The notes below the pieces were generated by a model. It made no database searches. It was not told the DNA's origin and worked only from the letters and a program-made list of their open reading frames with translations. From Pontibacter ramchanderi (GTDB taxonomy: Bacteria; Bacteroidota; Bacteroidia; Cytophagales; Hymenobacteraceae): a stretch of DNA of 64,000 nucleotides. The position numbers were made by a program, and so were the translations under genes. The stretch is taken from NCBI RefSeq assembly GCF_002846395.1, contig NZ_PJMU01000003.1, forward strand, positions 1-64,000, read 5' to 3'. Of this stretch, positions 19,003 through 28,178 are shown piece by piece; the first letter of the stretch is position 1, and each line of letters starts with the position of its first letter.

Positions 19003-20064
19003 ATGAAACTACTCTTCGTTCTTGAGCTTGGTTTACTGCATTACCGCATACCAATTATAGATCAGATATCAAGGTCTGAACACATCGAACAGTGTGATGT
19101 AATTCATACAGAAGAGTACACAGGTAAAAATTACCACTTTAGAGAATTAAAAACGGAGGTTAGAAATTACGGCAAAATAAAATTGTTGCCAGATGTCAAG
19201 CACCTAAAAGATAATTATGACATCATCGTTTTCTCATTCAATTTATGGAGACCTAACTGGTTTTATACTTTATTTAAAAGTAGAAAAGCAAAGTACATTC
19301 TTTGGGGACAAGGCTTTGGAAGAAGCAACAATTATTTAGTAGCCAGAATGGCAAAAATTGCCTTCGCTCATTGGGCTGACGCTCTAATCTTTTATACACC
19401 CAGCGGCTGCGACGACTTCAACCGATTTGGGGTTGGACGGCATAAAATGTTTGTTGCCCAGAACACACTTCATGTCGAGAACGCAGGCTTAACCAGCACT
19501 ACTTTTAAAAAGGATCTTCTTTATGTAGGTAGAATTCAAGAGCGTAAAGGGATAGATCAGCTTATCAGGGCGTTTGCTTTAATTTCAGATGAGATTCATC
19601 ATTCTATAAGCATCAGGATAGTAGGGGATGGTGACATAACTGATTTACGGAGAATTGCTACTGAACATAAGGTAGAAGACAGGGTTATCTTTGAACCAGG
19701 AGCTTTCGATGCCGAAGAACTGAAAGCTAAATTTGCTAGTGCCCTAGTGTATGTCTCACCTAATCATGTGGGACTCGGAGTGGTACATAGTTTTGCGTAT
19801 GGAGTCCCAGTTATTACGAACCGGAACAGGAAGCATGCACCGGAGTTTGAGTATTGCGATGCAAGCAATAGCCTTGTTTATGAAGGAGGTATAAGTGAAT
19901 TAGCAGCTGCTTTAAGAGAAATCTGCAACAATAAAAAACTACAAGAAGAGCTGTCTGACGGTAGTTATAACTACTACAATAAGCATTTGCAGGCTGGTAC
20001 AATGGTTAATGGATTTTTATCAGCCTTTGACTTTGTATTAAACAGACGCAAAATGATTGCCTAA
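19003..20064 (+). CDS. glycosyltransferase family 4-like (GT-B fold)
   Basis: A 353-residue GT-B transferase. N-terminal part: LFVLELGLLHYRIPI. The C-terminal Rossmann half begins near residue 173 with LLYVGRIQERKGIDQLIRAF, followed by IVGDGD. In the usual EX7E region it reads VGLGVVHSFAYGVPVI (about residues 250-265), so the glutamates of the classical motif are absent. The VGLxxxHSxxYG variant occurs in a subset of retaining GT-B enzymes, so activity is still likely. Donor and acceptor are unknown. It opens the second part of the polysaccharide cluster, 53 bp before wecB. Confidence 0.82.
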   Translation: MKLLFVLELGLLHYRIPIIDQISRSEHIEQCDVIHTEEYTGKNYHFRELKTEVRNYGKIKLLPDVKHLKDNYDIIVFSFNLWRPNWFYTLFKSRKAKYILWGQGFGRSNNYLVARMAKIAFAHWADALIFYTPSGCDDFNRFGVGRHKMFVAQNTLHVENAGLTSTTFKKDLLYVGRIQERKGIDQLIRAFALISDEIHHSISIRIVGDGDITDLRRIATEHKVEDRVIFEPGAFDAEELKAKFASALVYVSPNHVGLGVVHSFAYGVPVITNRNRKHAPEFEYCDASNSLVYEGGISELAAALREICNNKKLQEELSDGSYNYYNKHLQAGTMVNGFLSAFDFVLNRRKMIA

Positions 20065-20117
20065 CCAATAAATCATCAATTCAATTTTAACCAACCAAAT
20101 CTAATAGGTGCAGAACT

Positions 20118-21239
20118 ATGATTGTTTCTATTGTTGCAGGTGCACGTCCCAATTTCATGAAGATTGCACCTATTATCGAGGCCATTCAAGTAGCTAAAGA
20201 AAGGGGAGCCGATATTGGCTACCGCTTGATCCACACCGGACAACACTATGACAAGAAGATGTCAGGTGACTTTTTTGAGCAGCTTGGCATACCTCTACCA
20301 GATACCAACCTGGAGGCCGGAGGTGGAACTCAGGCTGAACAGACTGCTGCCATTATGGTACGATTTGAAAAGGAGCTAATTGCGCACATGCCGGATTTAG
20401 TACTTGTTGTAGGAGATGTTACCTCAACAATGGCTTGTGCTATCACTGCTCAAAAGTTATGTATACCTGTTGCACATGTTGAGGGGGGTATACGGTCCGG
20501 TGATTGGACTATGCCAGAAGAGATCAACCGGCTCGTGACGGATAGTATTACTAACTACTTTTTCACTACATCTGAGCACGCAAATGCTAACTTAAGAAAC
20601 TCTGGTGTATCAGAAGACAAAATATTTTTTGTTGGCAACACCATGATAGATACGTTGTTAAAGCAGACACCCAAATTTATCAAACCCCAATTCTGGGATC
20701 ATTATGGCTTAGCAGAGAAAGAATACTTGATCATGACACTGCATAGACCTTCCAATGTTGATGATGCAGTTCAATTACAAAGTATTATCAGTGTACTTGA
20801 AGCTGAAGAAAACTCGCTGCCAATCATCTTCCCGATACATCCAAGAACACGGAGCAACATCGAAAAATTTGGGATAAAGCTTGACAAGGTTATAGCTGTA
20901 GACCCACTTAGCTATTTAGAGTTTAATTATCTGGTTATGCATGCCAAGGGAGTCATAACTGACTCTGGGGGTATAACAGAAGAAACAACTGTTATGGGAC
21001 TACCATGCATGACACTCAGGAACTCTACCGAGAGGCCTGAAACCTGTACCCTCGGTACAAATGAGCTGTTGGGCAGCGATCCTCAGATGTTGGAGCAAGC
21101 GCTTGTTCGTCTATACTCCGGGAATTGGAAAAAAGGCAGCATTCCCCCTCTGTGGGATGGCCATACAGCAGAGAGAATTGTCAATCATCTGTGTGAGATT
21201 TTTCAAGTTAAAAGTGAAGAAGCTGTCTCTGTATTATAA
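20118..21239 (+). CDS. wecB: UDP-N-acetylglucosamine 2-epimerase (non-hydrolysing)
   Basis: A 373-residue cytosolic enzyme that interconverts UDP-GlcNAc and UDP-ManNAc, supplying ManNAc or ManNAcA for surface glycans. Recognisable blocks: GARPNFMKIAPI (residues 7-18), HTGQHYDKKMSG, VVGDVTSTMACA, VEGGIRSGDWTMPEEINR (active-site acidic residues), MTLHRPSNVD (catalytic His region), FPIHPRT and TDSGGITEETTVMG (UDP binding). Length and order match WecB of other bacteria. No dehydrogenase WecC is present in the window, so the end product is more likely ManNAc than ManNAcA unless WecC is encoded elsewhere. The next gene probably begins inside its 3' end. Confidence 0.96.
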   Translation: MIVSIVAGARPNFMKIAPIIEAIQVAKERGADIGYRLIHTGQHYDKKMSGDFFEQLGIPLPDTNLEAGGGTQAEQTAAIMVRFEKELIAHMPDLVLVVGDVTSTMACAITAQKLCIPVAHVEGGIRSGDWTMPEEINRLVTDSITNYFFTTSEHANANLRNSGVSEDKIFFVGNTMIDTLLKQTPKFIKPQFWDHYGLAEKEYLIMTLHRPSNVDDAVQLQSIISVLEAEENSLPIIFPIHPRTRSNIEKFGIKLDKVIAVDPLSYLEFNYLVMHAKGVITDSGGITEETTVMGLPCMTLRNSTERPETCTLGTNELLGSDPQMLEQALVRLYSGNWKKGSIPPLWDGHTAERIVNHLCEIFQVKSEEAVSVL

Positions 21240-22794
21240 TACGATCAGGTATCTGAAGATTAAGCAACTGGTCTATCAAGTCACATACCGGCTTAGAAAA
21301 GCTAAGCCTTTATATGCCTATATACAAGAGAAAGATCCTGCACATCTTAAGCAACTCAATTTTTCTGATTACCTATCGAGTTTTACATATGCTACCCCTG
21401 ATGGTAGTTTTAACTTTATTAATCAGGAAGTACACTTCGGAGAAAATATTGATTGGTCGTACTCTGAAAATGGAAAGCTATGGAATTATAATTTACAGTA
21501 TGCCAATTACCTTCTGCAAGAGGAAATTCCATTGGCTATAAGGCTTCAGTGGATTCGTTCCCTTTACGAAAGTTTAAACAAATCAGAAATTTCCCTGGAG
21601 CCATACCCTGCCTCCATCAGGATAATGAATTTAATCCGACTAATCTGCCGCCATAAACTAAACGAAGAGGATCTGCTGGTCTCTCTACGGGCAGAGCTAA
21701 ACTTTCTATCAGGAAGAGTTGAGTATCATCTTTTAGCAAACCATGTTCTTGAAAATTCTTTTGCCCTGCTCATGGGTGGTGCCTTCTTCGAGGAGCCAAA
21801 CTGGTTAACAACCGGCCAAAGTATTCTATTAGATGAAATGGATGAGCAAATTTTAGAAGATGGGGCTCACTATGAACTGAGCCCAATGTACCATCAAATC
21901 ATACTGCATCGGTTACTTGAACTAGTAGATTGGTATCAGTCATACGATGGTCAGAATGAAGCATTCCTAGAAATTCTAAAATCGAAAGCAAGTAAGATGC
22001 TTAGTTGGTTGGCTAAAATCACGTTTAAGAATAACCAAATTCCTTGTTTAAACGATAGTGCCCCTAACATTACTTATGACACAGAATCACTACGCAATTA
22101 TGCTTTATTTCTAAACATTGAATCAGATACTCCGCGTCCTCTTTCATCTTCCGGATACAGGAAATATGAGTTCGGGGACTATGAATGTCTTGTAGATATG
22201 GCAAACATTGGCCCTAGCTACCAGGCAGGGCATGGACATGCAGACGCTTTGTCTTTTATCCTGCACTATAAACAGGTTCCACTGTTTGTTGAAGCAGGTA
22301 CATCAACTTACCAAGCAGGCCCTATCAGGTCTTACGAAAGATCCACATTTGCGCATAATACTGTCGTTATCGATAACGCTGATCAATCTGATGTGTGGGG
22401 TAGCTTTCGATTAGGGGATAGGGCGATAACCAGTATCAATTCTGAAACGAAAAACAGTATCGAAGGCGAACACGACGGATATGAAAAAAGATACGCGATA
22501 AAACACAATAGAAAGTTTTCATTTGACCGATCAACTATAACAATACAAGACAGATTGGTGGGCAAAAAAGCTTCTGAAGCTATTGCTTTGATTCACTTAC
22601 ACCCTGCAGTAACATTTAAAGTAGAAAGTTCTAGGATACACCTGGATACAATAGGAACGATCAGTTTCAAAAACGCGCTCCGTATCGAAACAGCTCCCTA
22701 TCAGTTTGCTTCAGCTTTTAACACCTACCAAAAAGCAACAGTTTTTAAAATACATTTCAAAAATGTGCTTGATACAGTTATCGAGTTTGAATAA
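21214..22794 (+). CDS. heparinase II/III-like (alginate lyase family) protein
   Basis: About 526 residues. The N-terminal half is an (alpha/alpha) toroid-like domain (WNYNLQYANYLL, LEPYPASIRIMNLIRL, YHLLANHVLENSFAL, GAHYELSPMYHQIIL) and the C-terminal half a heparinase II/III-like beta domain (GHGHADALSFIL, FVEAGTSTYQ, STFAHNTVVIDNADQSD). These enzymes cleave uronate-containing polysaccharides by elimination. Inside biosynthetic clusters they may trim, edit or clear stalled polymer. I chose GTG 21214 because KKLSLYYNTIRYLK matches the usual family N-terminus; the frame is open further upstream but there it only shadows wecB. No signal peptide is visible, as is common for the cluster-associated forms. 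The start remains the main uncertainty. Confidence 0.85.
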   Translation: MKKLSLYYNTIRYLKIKQLVYQVTYRLRKAKPLYAYIQEKDPAHLKQLNFSDYLSSFTYATPDGSFNFINQEVHFGENIDWSYSENGKLWNYNLQYANYLLQEEIPLAIRLQWIRSLYESLNKSEISLEPYPASIRIMNLIRLICRHKLNEEDLLVSLRAELNFLSGRVEYHLLANHVLENSFALLMGGAFFEEPNWLTTGQSILLDEMDEQILEDGAHYELSPMYHQIILHRLLELVDWYQSYDGQNEAFLEILKSKASKMLSWLAKITFKNNQIPCLNDSAPNITYDTESLRNYALFLNIESDTPRPLSSSGYRKYEFGDYECLVDMANIGPSYQAGHGHADALSFILHYKQVPLFVEAGTSTYQAGPIRSYERSTFAHNTVVIDNADQSDVWGSFRLGDRAITSINSETKNSIEGEHDGYEKRYAIKHNRKFSFDRSTITIQDRLVGKKASEAIALIHLHPAVTFKVESSRIHLDTIGTISFKNALRIETAPYQFASAFNTYQKATVFKIHFKNVLDTVIEFE

Positions 22795-22804
22795 ATGACT
22801 TACT

Positions 22805-24070
22805 ATGAAAATACTTTACTTCTATCAAAATTTTTCGACTCCTAAGGGGTCATGGGGCACCCGTGTTTATGAGTTTGCCAGTAACTGGGTAAAGCAGGGA
22901 CATGAGGTAACTGTAGTAACCAGCATTCTTAGCAAATCGGATCTTACTGCCACTAAACTTATCGAAGACCAGTATTTCGATGGTATTCATGTTAAGGTTT
23001 TGAATATTGTTACTGATAACAAGCATTCCTTTTACAAGAGGATCTGGACGTTCCTCTTATACAGCATACTATCATCTTATTATGCGCTCACTATAAAAGC
23101 AGATGTTGTCATTGCCTCATCAGGTCCCATTACAGTCGGTATTCCTGGTTTAATAGCACGTTACATCAGAGGAAGAAAGTTGATTTTTGAAACCAGGGAC
23201 TTATGGCCTGAAGGGGCTATAGAGTTAGGTATCATTAAAAACAGACTCATAAAAAATATAAGCTATTGGTTTGAAAAACAGTGTTACAAAGCTTCTTCGT
23301 ATATTGTTACCCTGTCTCCCGGCATGACAAAAAACATCTTCCAGCGCTTTGAATTTGAAAACATAGTAGATGTAACAAATGCAGCCAATATACCTCTGTT
23401 TTCTACTCCAAGACCATTTACAACGACACATCCTTTACTGAAACCAAAACAATACGCTATTTATACAGGCAATATCGGCATGGTGAATAACTCATACTGG
23501 TTATATGAAGCTGCAAAAGCTTTACACAAAATGGGGCGACAGGATATTGTCATACTGCTTATTGGAGAAGGGCAACAGCGTGAAGAACTAGAGCAGAAAG
23601 CATTTAGTGAAGGCATAACCAACTTCATCCGGCTTGGTTTAATGCCTAAGGAAAACTTAGTTACATACGTACAACATGCTCTTGTATCTTTGGTGCCCTT
23701 AAAAGGGACTCCCATACTAGATACCTCTTCTCCAAACAAATTTTTCGAGTCACTGGCTGCAGGTGTGCCGGTTGTCCAGAACACACAAGGCTGGATGAAA
23801 GATTTTCTTGAAGAACACCATGCCGGATATACCTTAGACCCCAATGACCCTGATCAATTGGCTCAAACCTTGATAGAACTGAGTGATAATCTAGCCTCTA
23901 CAATTGCTATGGGAGAAAGAGCCCAGATTATTGCGAAAGCTTTGTTTGACAAAGACTATTTAGCTGATAAAATGCTCCGCACACTACAAGTTGTCCATGA
24001 GATGTCTGCAGAAGTTTCGCCCCAAAGTGTTACCTCAGAATTGCATCAAAATAGTACAGTAAAATTATAG
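22805..24070 (+). CDS. glycosyltransferase family 4 (WbuB-like)
   Basis: A 421-residue GT-B enzyme. The N-terminus ILYFYQNFSTPKGSWGTR followed by WVKQGHEVTVVTS is typical of the WbuB/WcaL-like group. FETRDLWPEGAI (about residue 120) is a diagnostic block of that family. The C-terminal donor half contains YTGNIGMVN, LLIGEGQQREEL and the EX7E-type region SSPNKFFESLAAGVPVV (about residues 303-320). It probably transfers a HexNAc residue, as characterised WbuB-like enzymes do (inference). It follows the heparinase-like gene by 10 bp in the same operon. Confidence 0.9.
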   Translation: MKILYFYQNFSTPKGSWGTRVYEFASNWVKQGHEVTVVTSILSKSDLTATKLIEDQYFDGIHVKVLNIVTDNKHSFYKRIWTFLLYSILSSYYALTIKADVVIASSGPITVGIPGLIARYIRGRKLIFETRDLWPEGAIELGIIKNRLIKNISYWFEKQCYKASSYIVTLSPGMTKNIFQRFEFENIVDVTNAANIPLFSTPRPFTTTHPLLKPKQYAIYTGNIGMVNNSYWLYEAAKALHKMGRQDIVILLIGEGQQREELEQKAFSEGITNFIRLGLMPKENLVTYVQHALVSLVPLKGTPILDTSSPNKFFESLAAGVPVVQNTQGWMKDFLEEHHAGYTLDPNDPDQLAQTLIELSDNLASTIAMGERAQIIAKALFDKDYLADKMLRTLQVVHEMSAEVSPQSVTSELHQNSTVKL

Positions 24071-24507
24071 AATAATTTACTCCAAAGTTTTAGTTGACTA
24101 AAGTTTGAAGCCATATATAACACAGGACGTCCTAAAAACTTGCCTTAATCTCACAATAATGCATTATTCAGTGAATAACAGGCTGCTTAATGGCCAGCAT
24201 TTATCTATCGATAAAATATTATTTTAATATCATAAACTATTTTTAATAGGATAATATTTTTATCATAAAATCAGTAATATAAATTTATCATAATATAATA
24301 TTATTCCTATATAACACTACCTCAGACATCAAAAAACAGCATTGTTATTAGTATCAATATTAGAAACAACTAATCATAAATTATTTAATTATTTTTTTAA
24401 ATATTCTTATTACTTTTTCTTCCACCTCCCCGTATATACAATTATTAGTTAATATAAGTCAAGAACTTAAATCTCTAGCTTTTTTGGACCCTTTAGTTAT
24501 TAAGGTT
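24071..24507. other. AT-rich intergenic region
   Basis: About 440 bp of extremely AT-rich sequence between the GT4 gene and the sugar transferase. No reading frame, hairpin terminator or confident promoter could be supported; short TAATAT/ATATTA runs near 24215-24310 can form weak hairpins. Confidence 0.55.
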
Positions 24508-25509
24508 ATGAATTTACAATTACTATATTTTAATGGCCTTGATTTAAATAAGACAAAGCTTAATGTTATTAAGCACGAGAAAGTCAGTGAGAAAAAGTGC
24601 CTTATAATTAATCCTGGTGCAATCGCATTAGAGCTAATACAAGAACCTAAATTCAAAAAAGTATATACAGTTGACTTTTGGGAGAACTCCTCTGAAGTAG
24701 ATTTAGCAACATTTCTATCACAAAAGCATTTTGATGTTGTTTTACTAGACCCTAGTTATAACATTACATTGAATAACTCGCAACTGAAGCAGATCAATAA
24801 TTTAAGAGTGAAACAAGTCTGTGTATACAATTTGGCGTCATTTTATGAGAGCTTTACCGAGCGTATCCCATCAGTTCACTGTAAATCCTGGCTTATTAGC
24901 AGTGACTTATTCTATGTTAATTCCCGCACAAATTTTTTCCAACTTAAAAGAGCGATAGATCTAACCGTTGCCTTTTCTTTCGCACCTATAGCTTTTTTGC
25001 TTGTATTAATGGCTATAGTGTGCATAAAAGCTACATCAAAGGGGCCAGCATTTTTTATTCAGAACAGAGTAGGTTTGAAAGGCAAAGTTTTTAGCATCTA
25101 CAAACTAAGAACTATGTACTATTCGCCTGAATCAACTAACAACTCACATACAGTACTCAACGATAGCAGAATTACACCCATCGGTAAGTTCTTGAGGAAA
25201 ACGAAAATAGATGAGTTACCTCAACTTATTAATATTATTTGCGGGCATATGAGCTTGATTGGTCCAAGGCCGGAGAAAGAAGACATAGTGTGCAAACTAG
25301 CCGAGGAAGCCCCATACTATAACTTAAGGCATGCAATACGCCCAGGAGTAACAGGATTAGCTCAAGTTACTTATCCTACTGCTACCCCTGAGCAAAACCT
25401 ACAAAAATTAGAGTATGACTTGTTTTACCTAAAAAATGCCTCTCTCTTATTAGATATTAAAATACTTTTCAAGACTATTAAAGTCGTACTGACTATGAAT
25501 AGTCTTTAG
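24508..25509 (+). CDS. initiating sugar-phosphate transferase (bacterial sugar transferase, PglC/WcaJ type)
   Basis: A 333-residue monotopic phosphoglycosyl transferase that would move a sugar-1-phosphate onto undecaprenyl phosphate, the first step of glycan assembly. The catalytic domain occupies about residues 145-333: the hydrophobic re-entrant segment after KRAIDLTVAF, then NRVGLKGKVFSIYKLRTM, TKIDELPQLINI, MSLIGPRPEKE and IRPGVTGLAQVTY. The catalytic Asp-Glu pair is DE in KIDELPQ. The N-terminal 145 residues are unusual: they lack the four-helix bundle of WcaJ and look soluble and Rossmann-like (KCLIINPGAIALEL, FDVVLLDPS). I use ATG 24508 (TAAGG upstream) over an in-frame TTG at 24484. 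Confidence 0.88.
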   Translation: MNLQLLYFNGLDLNKTKLNVIKHEKVSEKKCLIINPGAIALELIQEPKFKKVYTVDFWENSSEVDLATFLSQKHFDVVLLDPSYNITLNNSQLKQINNLRVKQVCVYNLASFYESFTERIPSVHCKSWLISSDLFYVNSRTNFFQLKRAIDLTVAFSFAPIAFLLVLMAIVCIKATSKGPAFFIQNRVGLKGKVFSIYKLRTMYYSPESTNNSHTVLNDSRITPIGKFLRKTKIDELPQLINIICGHMSLIGPRPEKEDIVCKLAEEAPYYNLRHAIRPGVTGLAQVTYPTATPEQNLQKLEYDLFYLKNASLLLDIKILFKTIKVVLTMNSL

Positions 25510-25776
25510 ATTAAACAGATATATTCAAAAATTTTGAATGACCATAAATATCAAGAATCACGTTAATCAGATCCATTACTGCTTTTATGGTTTTTTGCAA
25601 GACAAGTTACTTAATAACTTGAATGCGTTAGAATTGAAAAATTGTAAGAGATACAATTTGTATCTTTAAAATCAGAAAGAGTCAGATTGCGAAAATTAAG
25701 AGTAATACTCAGTATATCAACATTATCAATTACGTCACTCCAAAATTCTGTAAACCCTTGAGGTAGGAGCCCAATA

Positions 25777-27069
25777 TTAAGATTCAGACAACCTCCCTAC
25801 CCCACTCACTTTCAACCCCCGCTGCCCCAGAAACAACAGCCCCAACCCCAGCGGCATGGGCACACTCGCCCAGAACATCAGCCAGTTGAAACTTGGCAAA
25901 GCTCTCAGCCCGAGCCAAAGCAAAGTGCCCTGCCCGAATAGCAGCAATTCCGTGGCGAAGAAGCCCGTCAGGAAAAGTACTAGCCCGATACCGCCATATC
26001 GGCCGAGGCGGTAGAGGCCTTGCTGCAGGAGGAAGCCCAGCACGAAGAGCGACACAAAACCGAGCAGGGACAGGTGCAGGTAGCCGATGATGAAGTAGCG
26101 GATTTTGTAGGCCAGGTCGGCCATGTACGGGAAAGCAGATACGGTCTGTAACACCAGTTTCAGCACAAAAAAGAACAGCGCCATACCTGCCAGCGCCCGC
26201 ACCCAGGGCTTCAGCAAAGGCACCACCTCCGCCCATATCTGCCGCAGTACTTTTGCCAGGTATAGCAGGCCCGCCAGTTGCATGCCCACCGACACATACC
26301 CGATGGCGTATACCCAGTCCGCAGGTTTGGTCCAGAGCACCGACAGCGCATAGGCAGGTAGACAGGCCAGCGCCAACAGCCAGAAAGCCCATATGGTCCA
26401 GCGGCGGTTGAAAGGGATGTGGTGGCGCTCCAGAAACCAAAATAGCAAGCCGAGCACGGCAAAAGTAAACCAGCCGTTGTACTGGAAGTGCAGGTAGAAA
26501 TAGATGGCCGAGTAGTAGAGTTCACCGCCAATGGTGCCTTTGGCCATAATCGGCCCCATGGCCCAGGGACCGATGGAGGACAGCACCATAAACAGCAAGG
26601 CCGCCCCGATAAACTTCAGCGAAACACCATGCGCTTCCTGCGCCACATGCTGCCGCAGATGGCGCCAGTAGCTGCGGGCAAACCAGTAGCTGAGCAAAAT
26701 GTGCAACGTCGAGAAGATGATGGAGAAGAGCGCATAACCCTGCACCGGGAAGGTAAAGAGCATACCCAGCACCGATACCTGCGTCAGGAAAAACTGCCGT
26801 CGGAAAGAGGCGCGGTCAACGGGGGTAGTGGCAGGGAAAATGTAGAGCAGGGCCGCAAAAAAGGCGCAGTAGAGCCAGCCCAGCAAGGCCACATGCGAAT
26901 GCGCGTGCAGGAAGTTTTTGTAGTTGACGCCCACAACAGGCGACACCATGAGCCAGCGCAGGAAAAGGCCCAGCACCGCCACGAGCACAAAATACCCAAG
27001 TGCGAGCCGAGCCCGCACCAGGGTATCCTGTTCTGTTTTCGGTAGCCGCTGCGCCTTTACCTCCGCCAT
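25777..27069 (-). CDS. polytopic membrane protein related to heme-copper oxidase subunit I / NnrS
   Basis: A 430-residue protein with about 12 hydrophobic segments. Histidines sit in positions reminiscent of heme or metal ligands: HAHSHVALLGW (about residues 54-64), LHFQYNGWF (near 193) and YLHLSLLG (near 332). The first block resembles HAHTALFG of the NorB encoded further along in this window. Related families are cytochrome oxidase subunit I-like proteins and NnrS, which are tied to NO metabolism; the exact role is unknown. It is last in a tight operon (3 bp after the small Cys/His gene) whose promoter carries the same operator layout as norB and nos copy 2. That supports a function in NO or N2O handling (inference). 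Confidence 0.6.
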   Translation of the reverse strand: MAEVKAQRLPKTEQDTLVRARLALGYFVLVAVLGLFLRWLMVSPVVGVNYKNFLHAHSHVALLGWLYCAFFAALLYIFPATTPVDRASFRRQFFLTQVSVLGMLFTFPVQGYALFSIIFSTLHILLSYWFARSYWRHLRQHVAQEAHGVSLKFIGAALLFMVLSSIGPWAMGPIMAKGTIGGELYYSAIYFYLHFQYNGWFTFAVLGLLFWFLERHHIPFNRRWTIWAFWLLALACLPAYALSVLWTKPADWVYAIGYVSVGMQLAGLLYLAKVLRQIWAEVVPLLKPWVRALAGMALFFFVLKLVLQTVSAFPYMADLAYKIRYFIIGYLHLSLLGFVSLFVLGFLLQQGLYRLGRYGGIGLVLFLTGFFATELLLFGQGTLLWLGLRALPSFNWLMFWASVPMPLGLGLLFLGQRGLKVSGVGRLSES

Positions 27070-27072
27070 CGT

Positions 27073-27513
27073 TTATTCAAAATAAGTGTTGTATTCTTTT
27101 AGGCGCGTGCTTACCCGCGCCAATGCCTGCTCAGACAGGTGCTCGTCTTTTTCGGCCAGCACGTTAACATCTTCCACTAGTGGCATTAGATATACGTGCA
27201 GCATGTCATGCGCGGGACCTTTCATGCGGCAGTCTTTAAAGAGTTGCTGCATCTCAGCTTTCATGGCCTGCCCCAGGTCGTTGTACGCCTCTGCCGAATT
27301 GTTCTCCGCCTGCAGCTTAAACTCCTGCAGCATACCTTGAAGTTGCGTGATGTGGCGGTTGGTTGGCTCGTCGGCCTGCCAGCGTTCGGTGCCGTTCAGG
27401 GCCAGAGTTTGCTCTTCGTGAATTACCTCTTTGTGCTCTGTTTCGAGATCGCGCTCGTGTCCGCACATGGAGGTCAGGCTGGCCAGAAATATGGCGATAA
27501 TGACTAGCTTCAT
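27073..27513 (-). CDS. small exported Cys/His-containing protein of unknown function
   Basis: A 146-residue protein I do not recognise. Residues 1-17 form a hydrophobic signal ending TSMC; C17 could be lipidated but the -1 Met makes this a poor lipobox. The rest is predicted mostly helical and charged, and contains the block DCRMKGPAHDMLHVYL (about residues 93-108), whose Cys and two His could bind a metal or heme. It overlaps the upstream thioredoxin-like gene by 4 bp (ATGA) and precedes the heme-copper-like membrane protein by 3 bp, so the three are translated together. A periplasmic partner of that membrane protein is a reasonable guess. Confidence 0.6.
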   Translation of the reverse strand: MKLVIIAIFLASLTSMCGHERDLETEHKEVIHEEQTLALNGTERWQADEPTNRHITQLQGMLQEFKLQAENNSAEAYNDLGQAMKAEMQQLFKDCRMKGPAHDMLHVYLMPLVEDVNVLAEKDEHLSEQALARVSTRLKEYNTYFE

Positions 27514-28154
27514 GATACTACTCCCTCCTCTTTTTCCTGAACAGGTATAGCGCTTTGCACCAATTGCAGCAGATCCAGCTGCAGCGATTGGCTTCGGTCT
27601 TTGGCGTATAGCGTGTGCACCAGCAAGTGTACCTCTTCTTTGGTCGCAAATGGGTTTTGCTCTTTAAACTGGAGCACCTTTTCCTGAATCGCTGCCGGGC
27701 GTGGTCCCCAGGTAAAGAGGCGCTCATTCGTTTCGGCATTCAGGCAGATCAGCTTCGGTATAGCACGGCTTCCGTTGGTCAGGCAGGTGTCCATCCAGTC
27801 GGGATTTTCGTCGCGCAAAAGCACCGTCAGTTCTATGGTGGGCACCGCCTCGGCAATGGCAGCCAGGGCAGGCAGTTGTTGAGCTCCGTCGCCGCACCAC
27901 GACTCCACCAGCACCACCCAATGCCATTCGGGGCGCGGTTGCTGCAGGGCCTCGAGTAAGTCAGGGTTAAGGGTGAATTGTTTCTCGACACGCTTCATGC
28001 GCTGCTGGTTGAGTTTGGTGTAAGCAATGCGTTCTTCGGTCTGCTCCGGGCCTGTGGTTTGATCCTTTGCTATGAGTTCGTCTGCCAATTGCTTGAAGCT
28101 TTGATAAGTCAACGGATTGATGAATTCAGGCGTGAGTATATCAGGGGTGTTCAT
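27510..28154 (-). CDS. thioredoxin-family protein (Thioredoxin_9-like)
   Basis: A 214-residue cytoplasmic protein of the thioredoxin-like superfamily. The active-site-like segment is VLVESWCGDGAQQLPAL (about residues 81-97): a single cysteine followed by GD instead of a CxxC pair, as in the Thioredoxin_9 group. The cis-proline region is AIPKLICL near residue 130. The N-terminal 75 residues are helical. With one cysteine it is more likely a monothiol reductant or binding protein than a classical disulfide reductase. First gene of the three-gene operon; its promoter at 28179-28221 has the spacing found at norB and nos copy 2. Confidence 0.85.
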   Translation of the reverse strand: MNTPDILTPEFINPLTYQSFKQLADELIAKDQTTGPEQTEERIAYTKLNQQRMKRVEKQFTLNPDLLEALQQPRPEWHWVVLVESWCGDGAQQLPALAAIAEAVPTIELTVLLRDENPDWMDTCLTNGSRAIPKLICLNAETNERLFTWGPRPAAIQEKVLQFKEQNPFATKEEVHLLVHTLYAKDRSQSLQLDLLQLVQSAIPVQEKEEGVVS

Positions 28155-28178
28155 GAGACTTGGGTTTTAAATTCTATG

